From assembly GCF_030247185.1 (NCBI RefSeq), contig NC_080571.1:345123879-345187878 (forward strand): 64,000 nucleotides of DNA, given 5' to 3'. Numbering within the stretch: the stretch's first letter is position 1; each line of letters starts with the position of its first letter. The notes under the pieces were generated by a model. The model did no database searches and was not told the origin of the DNA. It saw only the letters and a program-made list of their open reading frames with translations. Below, piece by piece: positions 58,081 through 64,000 of this stretch. The position numbers and the translations under genes are program-made. The DNA comes from Malaya genurostris (Eukaryota > Arthropoda > Insecta > Diptera > Culicidae).

Positions 58081-58635
58081 TAGAGATGTGCGAAACAGCT
58101 CATACCGGTGAGCAGCTCCGATCCGATCAGCTCACTAAAGTGAATCGATTCTATGCATCAGCTCATCAGCTCATTTAGATTGAACTGAAGGTTCGTTTTG
58201 AGCGCACCATTTTTCTTGTGCCGTTTCTCTTACTCCGTTTTTCTTTCATAAGCATGATCGAAATCATTAATGCACAAAGAACAATGTTATGCGAACTAAT
58301 TTGTGTGCGAGTCATTATTATGTCACATTTGTTGGCATCCCTAAATGTACCTTAGCCTACTGAGTGAGAGGTAAGATTTCTTATTGACAATGGCACATTC
58401 AATCTGTTAAAGAAGGATAGATGCACATTTGGTAGAACAAATGAAAGCACACATTTCTTCTCATTTAGAACTCGCTATTCAAGAGCCGAAGATCCGTTCA
58501 GCTCATAACTTGTTTCCACCTTACCAGTGCGGTGAACTGGTGAGCTGCGGTTCTTTTAAAAAGAGCTGTGAGCTGTCAGCTCACTTTAAAGATTCGATTC
58601 ACTGGAACAGCTCAGGAGCGAATTGCCCATCTCTA
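58081..58635 (+). mobile_element. hAT-type MITE, copy X1, with 8-bp target duplication
   Basis: The ends are inverted: TAGAGATGTGCGAAAC at the left and the complement of GAATTGCCCATCTCTA at the right, sharing TAGAGATGNGC. A perfect 8-bp direct repeat TTCGTCGC flanks it (58073-58080 and 58636-58643), the hAT signature. The body is rich in CAGCTCA words, with no transposase. A frame at 58429-58698 that crosses the right end is accidental. Confidence 0.92.
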
Positions 58636-58661
58636 TTCGTCGCACAACATACTGAACGAAG

Positions 58662-59089
58662 TAGAGATGGGCAATTCGCTCCTGAGCTGTTCCAGTGAAT
58701 CGAATCATTGAAGTGAGCTGACAGCTCACAGCTCTTTTCAAAAGAACCGCAGCTCACCAGCTCACTCATTTGCTACCCAGTTCAATGCATTATGACGAAG
58801 GGAACACGCTACGAGCTGATCGGATCTTCGGCTCTTTAAGAGATTCAATTTAGTCGACATCAATTAAAGATAAGTTAATTCGCATTGCATTCCTTGATTC
58901 ATTACAAATCAATGATTCAATTTCGATCATGCATATGAAAGAAAACCGGTGCATAAGAAAAACGGCACACAAAATGAACCTTAAGTTTAAACTAAAAGAG
59001 CTGATGAGCTGATACATCGAATCGATTCACTTTGGTGAGCTGATCGGTTCGGAGCTGTTCACCAAAATGAGCTGTTTTGCACACCTCTA
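58662..59089 (-). mobile_element. hAT-type MITE, copy X2, inverted, with 8-bp target duplication
   Basis: Same family as X1 in the opposite orientation: the left end TAGAGATGGGCAATTCGCTC equals the complement of X1's right end, and its right end equals the complement of X1's left end (complement TAGAGGTGTGCAAAAC). A perfect 8-bp direct repeat GAACGAAG flanks it (58654-58661 and 59090-59097). It is shorter than X1 by internal differences. Confidence 0.92.
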
Positions 59090-59100
59090 GAACGAAGTAC

Positions 59101-59220
59101 TCGTTTAGTTTGGTGGAACGGTTTGTTGTTGTTGTTTTCTTTCCTACAAAAATAGTGTGAAAATCGGGTGTTTTCTTCATAGAAAAGGAAAATGTGTTGT
59201 TATTCTACACGACGTAGAAG
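59101..59220 (+). repeat. Extra arm of the 59.8-60.1 kb inverted repeat family
   Basis: TTTAGTTTGGTGGAACGGTT through TTATTCTACACGACGTAGAAG aligns with 59957-60072 in the same orientation. Together with the bases between and left of the two hAT MITEs (GTTGAGCG, ACATACTGAACGAA), it shows that the MITEs landed in a copy of this family. Confidence 0.75.
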
Positions 59221-59760
59221 CAAATACAAGTTTTAATACGGAATGCTCTGATGATATTTCGTGGACACGTTTTGTACTATGCGGTACACCGGTCATGGTC
59301 AGCGTGACAGTGTAGTTTGATGAAATTTCTGTATAACTGGCAACGCTGAATGCTGAAAATCAATTCTCCATGGATACTGTTTATTATAATAATATATTTG
59401 AATAATGGAGACTGGAATGTCCATAATTCTCATTCAAAAGATTTTTAGGTTTCAATAATTAGTAAAAAACATTTAATGATTTTCAACATTTAGGATAGGA
59501 AGGAAGAAACTCAAATCTTGAGATGTTTGAGATAGGCAATTAGCCAAAAGCTCATCCGCGGTTTAATTGAAATGTCAAAGAAAATTGTTTAGGGGAACTT
59601 TAAAACAGCATATCTGCAATAGAATAAACGGTAACACAAAGTCATAGCTCTCATCTAATAATACAAAACGTAATTAAACCAAATTTTTTCCATCTAGAAT
59701 TTAAAAAATAATAGTTTTCGTAATTTTATTACATCCGAACATGGTGACTGCACTTTTTAT

Positions 59761-60072
59761 CTACTTCTACTTCAGGTAGAATAACAACAAATTTTCTTTC
59801 TATGTAGAGGAAACATTTAATTTTCACACTATTTTTGTGAGAGAAAAAACAACAACAAACCGTTCCAGCAAACTGAACGAATATTTCGGTCTCAGCAGGC
59901 GGTTCTATTTTGTTAGTCGTTGAGCGCTTATTGAACGACATACTGAACGAAATATTCGTTCAGTTTGCTGGAACGGTTTGTTGTTGTTTTTTCTCTCACA
60001 AAAATAGTGTGAAATCTAGGTGTTACCTTCATATAGAAAGAAGATTTGTTGTTATTCTACGTGAAGTAGAAG
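59761..60072. repeat. Inverted repeat with ~127-bp arms
   Basis: 59761-59887 and 59948-60072 are reverse complements with modest divergence and a 60-bp loop. The arms include GAACGGTTTGTTGTTGTTTT. It is noncoding and probably a foldback or MITE-like element. Outer ends were not resolved. Confidence 0.85.
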
Positions 60073-60389
60073 TATTGTGTCAAAGCACATCTACATTGAA
60101 AGAAATTCATTTTCAGAACGCTGACATTACAGCTCTTCCTCCTTAAGGAAAGATATCACAATTATCTATAACCATGATGTTCTAAAACTGACAAAAAACA
60201 ATGACACTATTTCATATGAAAAACTCAGATACAAAAAACAATCACACACTATTGCATATACAAATTTAGATACAAAAGCTATTCCTACAATCAGTTTTAA
60301 ATTTTTCTGATATAGTTCTTCTAGTGAACTGCATTTCGTTCTGAACAGATTAAAATCTTGTACACATTATCAATCATTTTCAGATTATT

Positions 60390-60906
60390 TTAGTAGTGAG
60401 TGCACCTCCAGTATATAATGTCATTTTCTTCATATTCGTTCTAGAGAATTCCCAGAAACTGCTATCGTTTTGTACTGTGACCGATAAATTCTGTACCAAA
60501 AGCGAAACTATCCACCCTCGGTTGCGTCAATTCACCGTTTTATCGATCACATGGAGAGCCACAAAATTGTTCAATACGACGTTCTTCTTCTCAGAAACTA
60601 GCCAATAACTCTCCCAATTTGCGTAACCAATCCTTGTGATAGTGATTGAATTTACCCGCCAATTCTAGACAATCAAATATGTACCCAACCGGAATTGTTC
60701 TCAGCCAGTTAGCTGCAAAATATGCTGTACCTAATTGAATTATACAACAAATCACTCGTAATCTCACTTTTCAATGGTCTTATAATTCGTCCGAAGAACC
60801 TCGGTACCACAATACTGCTATAAAGTAAATTTATACTTGTTACAAATAAAACCTTCTGGCCAAAACTAAAAGACGCCACTAAACAAATGGCGTTTTGCGA
60901 CCACAA
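60390..60906 (-). pseudogene. Decayed coding-like stretch, unrecognised
   Basis: On the minus strand several overlapping frames look protein-like and can be followed only through frameshifts and stops: SINLLYSSIVVPRFFGRIIR from 60906, then NWLRTIPVGYIFDCLELAGK and FNHYHKDWLRKLGELLASF, then KNVVLNNFVALHVIDKTVN near 60560. This suggests an old retroelement or gene remnant, but I cannot assign a family. Confidence 0.25.
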
Positions 60907-61125
60907 AATTCTGGAGTTTTATTTCATCATCCTGTTTTAGCAGTAGCTTATATTTTGTATTTCGGTAAATAGTGGGTACTTCTATTATTTCCCCAGCCCG
61001 AACAGTTATTCGGGCAACTTGAACTTAAAAGAAAAAACGCCAACGATGTTATTGGTTTGTCTCAACGAAGTAGGATGATAAGATATATCATATATCATAA
61101 ACTGAAATAGTGATAATATATAGAT

Positions 61126-61323
61126 TATGTGTCTAGGAATTTATACAATTTTTCCAATGATAAATTGGGAAAAACATTTACAATCTATAAAAAGGAACTC
61201 ATTGAAATATTCGAAAAATATAAGTACCTAAGCGAATATCGTATTCGAGCAATAGGAAAATTCGCGACCTGGGAACAAGTGTCCACAATAATAAAAGACG
61301 AACAGGCAGTATACATGGCGTAA
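61126..61323 (+). pseudogene. C-terminal fragment of an unrecognised, possibly mobile ORF
   Basis: The frame reads VSRNLYNFSNDKLGKTFTIY, then KKELIEIFEKYKYLSEYRIR and ends VYMA at TAA 61321-61323. The charged, helix-rich composition looks coding. There is no ATG at the proper place. Its first residues (SRNL) overlap the last residues of the short ORF at 63254-63370 (PDFSRNLA), so the two look like the C- and N-terminal parts of one protein, in swapped order around dispersed-family copy B. Confidence 0.35.
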
Positions 61324-62092
61324 TTACTGGAAGAAAAAATAGTTCCAGTACAACAAAAAAAAGGCGGGTGGGTAATGTCAGAGACATAACTGGATGTCGT
61401 GAATACGAAAACAACTGACATGTTCCTTAACACTTCCGAATATCAATTGTATGAATTATGCACGCATTCCCCTTTTTCACATTTTTCGCAAAAACAAAGA
61501 AAGCTTCACTTGATCTCGATTACTGTGAATTTCACACAGCGAAAAGTGCACAAATCTAAGCAAACTGTTCTTGATTTGCAGTAAACTGAGGATATTTCCC
61601 TACGATTTGCAAACAACAAATCCTATTAGTTCTTTAGAAAACTTTTAGAGCCATTAGAACGGCTGATATTGTGCAATGCTCTCCACCGTTGTTTTTTCCC
61701 AATGCTAATGACTGGCAGCTGTGACGTAATCGCTCTTGTCGAAAGCGAAACTAATTGTGCAGACGACACAAAACACATCTGCTCGCAGTGGCGATACAAT
61801 CCAAACTGATTCAAGTTTTGTTGAGAGGCTTGTTTCTACCTGATTTCGTTTGTAGCTTTTTCACTAATGGGCGGTCCTAACGGCTATAAAAATAGCCGCA
61901 TACAGAATTTTATTGTCGATTATTTCATTTCGGATTTGCATATTTTATTGAAAGAAACTATCAATATGCTGTAGGGACTCGTTTCCAGCATTCAGAAGAG
62001 ACAAATTGCGTAATTCTCTACGACATTAAACTCTGGAACATTTTTCGCAAAAAAAGGCTTCACTTGATCTCGATTGCTGTGAATTTCACACG

Positions 62093-62143
62093 ACAATTTG
62101 GTTAGATTTGTGCACGAAAAGTGCACAAATCTAACCAAATTGT
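62093..62143. repeat. Perfect hairpin: 23-bp arms, 5-nt loop
   Basis: ACAATTTGGTTAGATTTGTG-CAC pairs perfectly with GTG-CACAAATCTAACCAAATTGT across the loop GAAAA (62116-62120). The first unit of the internal duplication (about 61535) has only the right arm. Confidence 0.95.
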
Positions 62144-62295
62144 TCTTGATTTGCACTAAACTGAGGATAATTACCTGCGATATGCTAAAAACACATCCTA
62201 ATAGTTCTTTAGAAAAATTTTAGAGCCATTAGAACGGCTGATATTGTGTAATGCTCTCCACCGTTGTTTTTTCCCAATGCTAATGACTAGCAGCT

Positions 62296-62475
62296 GTGAC
62301 GTAATCGCTCTTGTCGAAAGCGAAACTAGCTGTGCAGACGACACAAAACACATCTGCTCGCAGTGGCGATAGAATCCAAACTGATTGAATTTTTGTTAAG
62401 AGATTTCCTTTTATGTGATTTCGTTTGTAGCTTTTTCACTAATGGGCGGTCCTAACGGCTATAAAAATAGCCGCA
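62296..62475 (+). promoter_or_regulatory. Promoter-like module inside copy B
   Basis: TGTGACGTAATCG at about 62295 resembles a CRE. CGGCTATAAAAATAGCCG at about 62455 is a TATA box inside a short palindrome. The same pair occurs in the first duplicated unit (about 61720 and 61880), and the TATA motif in copy A (about 45179). Conservation among copies supports a functional origin; activity is unknown. Confidence 0.35.
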
Positions 62476-63253
62476 TATAGAATTTTAATGTCGATTATTT
62501 CATTTCGGATTCGCATAATTTATTGAAAGAAACTATCAATATGCTGTAGGGATTCGTTTCTAGCATTCAGAAGGACCAAATTGAGGAACTCACTGCGATA
62601 TTCACCACTTTTCGGAACATTTTTCTCGGACGATTTGTTGTACAGCAGCAGCTATTTTGTTCTCTTCCTCAGAACGCGTTCTGATTGGCTGGTGTTGACA
62701 TGGGTCAAATGAGATAGGTTTTTCAATAGTGTACTATTGAAATACTTCAATGCTTTTGCTATACACGTTTAAGTTGAAAAATTTCGATTCTATTGGTAGT
62801 TAGATTATATAAATCCTTCCGCAGATCACTGAGCTATGAGCTTTCAAAATACGAGAAAGGCAAACGCGCCATATGAATTATCCTCTTTGATACTCGTTTA
62901 TACCAAACATTTCAGAAAAGTTTAATTTTGAACTATTTGAGATTATGCCACACAACTGAAAATTTTATCATAAAATTGTGATTATATTTCCGATGGCATG
63001 TAGCAAAAATCATGTTGATTCGTTAGATACAACAAGAGATATTCACGATCAAAAACTTATCACTCTCTCAGAGGGTAAATTTTAAAAAGGCACCCCATAG
63101 TAAAGTAAGTCGTATTCACGACAAAAGGGAGGGGGGGGGGGGGGGTGTTATAAAAGCATAAATAAAGTAATATTGTACATTTTTCATATCTTTTTGTAGT
63201 TTACGGAATTTATTGATATTGTTCTTATATGAGAATGGGCCATCCGAATTTTC

Positions 63254-63370
63254 ATGAGCAATTATGGTTTAAATCGTAAGGATGCGCTCGATTTAATAAA
63301 GCAACAAGAACGAGAGGCGATCGAAAGCGGAGAAATTGAAATTCCAGATTTTAGTAGAAATCTTGCATAA
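63254..63370 (+). CDS. Short ORF, N-terminal part of an unrecognised, possibly mobile protein
   Basis: The ATG at 63254 (context TTCATGAGC) opens 38 codons: MSNYGLNRKDALDLIKQQER then EAIESGEIEIPDFSRNLA and TAA 63368-63370. The composition is charged and helical, unlike noise. The end resembles the start of the fragment at 61126-61323 (SRNLY), which suggests that both derive from one longer protein, truncated here. Alternatively it is an exon whose donor was missed. Confidence 0.3.
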   Translation: MSNYGLNRKDALDLIKQQEREAIESGEIEIPDFSRNLA

Positions 63371-64000
63371 TTCGCTAAGTCTTCCATAGTAAGATATACT
63401 ATTTTTTGTATTGTTTCAGTTCGTTAAAAAAAAGATACAAATTAAATATAAAATGACTCAAAACTCTCTGAAATAATAAATTTAATACCTGCCAGTGGCC
63501 CAACTACACTCAGTGGTTTCGTTTTAAGTGAGAATCTCTTGTTTTTGTTTACATTCCATATGTAGTTACCAAGGCTACTGGTAACTGTTTTTCAAAATCA
63601 ATAATTTACCAACTTGTGTTGCCAGTTCCAACATTTTTTCAAGCGAATCCGTTTTGACATTACCAGTTACTGAGGGGTAGTTAAATTTTCGATACAGTTT
63701 TGATACTCGAGTGGCAGGTCGTGTCGTCGGTTCAACGGTCTGATTCAAAATCGGCAAACGAAGACCAACGAAGGACCACCGTTGAACATTTTTTTCTAAG
63801 AGGGACACGAAAGACAACTGTCATTAAGATGCAGTTCAAGGCAAACTGGTTGTCTGCGGCGACCAAAAGTGACCAAGTAGGCGTTTTGCATCCCATGCAC
63901 CTGCATGGGAGAAGTTCATCCCAGAGATGCCAGGTCTGCTGATTCGTCTGCAAATCTGCAGAATTCTAATATAACTTTGTTGCTGAAAATCGAATTTTTC
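63371..64000. other. Intergenic DNA at window end
   Basis: No supported gene. The last 80 bases contain CAGAGATGCCAGGTCTGC and AAATCTGCAGAATTCT, related to words at 3412 and 15430, so a dispersed element probably continues past the window. Confidence 0.4.

Larger units (their letters stand above)
61363..63121 (+). mobile_element. Dispersed TCGT..ACGA family, copy B (longest, internally duplicated)
   Basis: The left border GGCGGGTGGGTAATGTCAGA is followed by TCGTGAATACGA at 61397-61408; the right end TCGTATTCACGA is at 63110-63121. A segment of about 560-575 bp is tandemly duplicated (ATTTTTCGCA at 61481 and 62040; TCACTAATGG at 61861 and 62436). It is noncoding. Each unit contains TGACGTAATCG (CRE-like) and the TATA motif CGGCTATAAAAATAGCCG. 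After the second come the inverted CCAAT word CTGATTGGCTGG (about 62680) and TTATATAAATCC (about 62805). The transposon class is unknown; a G run of about 18 follows it at 63128. Confidence 0.82.

Noticed and set aside
58081..59089. A single ~1-kb foldback element
   Set aside because: Each half has its own terminal repeats and its own different 8-bp target duplication, so these are two insertions.

Overview
The window looks like gene-poor, repeat-dominated nuclear DNA of an insect, most likely a mosquito (Culicidae). The signs are low GC outside a few islands, consensus eukaryotic splice donors, and transposases of the ITmD37E type (mosquito-associated, part of the Tc1/mariner superfamily). 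A foldback also carries the 'gagatgactgaacc'-type sequence that I associate with mosquito interspersed repeats. The placement rests on pattern recognition, not a search. There is no bacterial-style operon and no rRNA gene.

The only piece I would call a real host gene is the first coding exon at 16495-16732 (minus strand). It ends exactly at a GTAAGT donor; the rest of the gene is not visible. Weaker candidates are a small membrane-anchored ORF (34441-34665), a possible 94-bp exon (57062-57155), and decayed or fragmentary coding stretches near 56.1, 60.4-60.9, 61.1 and 63.3 kb.

Layout. 0-4.4 kb is AT-rich intergenic DNA. 4.4-7 kb holds a TA-flanked MITE, a broken ITmD37E transposase, a 131-bp-arm foldback and a Phe-like pseudo-tRNA. 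11.7-13.4 kb holds two different ITmD37E transposases fused tail to tail. 16.5 kb is the exon. 17.6-22.4 kb is an 8/9-bp satellite with a higher-order repeat near 1.72 kb. 24.4-32.1 kb is an 11-bp array with a 770-bp higher-order period in its core, diverged edges, and a unique segment duplicated on both sides. 32.3-51.9 kb is a graveyard of one dispersed family with TCGT....ACGA ends, several copies carrying an internal CCAGAATTCAG-like minisatellite. This stretch also holds a solo-LTR-like block, a jockey-type RT fragment, two ITmD37E remnants and TA-flanked MITEs. 52.0-55.3 kb is a composite array whose unit switches between 10, 8 and 7 bp. 56.7-57.05 kb is an 11-bp AATCAATCATC array. 58.1-59.1 kb holds two inverted hAT MITEs, each with a perfect 8-bp target duplication. 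61.4-63.1 kb is the longest copy of the dispersed family, with an internal duplication and a perfect 23-bp-arm hairpin.

No genes here work together as a pathway. Transposons insert, decay and recombine, and short tandem units are amplified in several places. The most informative observations are the ITmD37E copies that all break just after the second catalytic Asp, the dispersed family that appears to carry its own minisatellite, and the nested higher-order structure of the two largest arrays.
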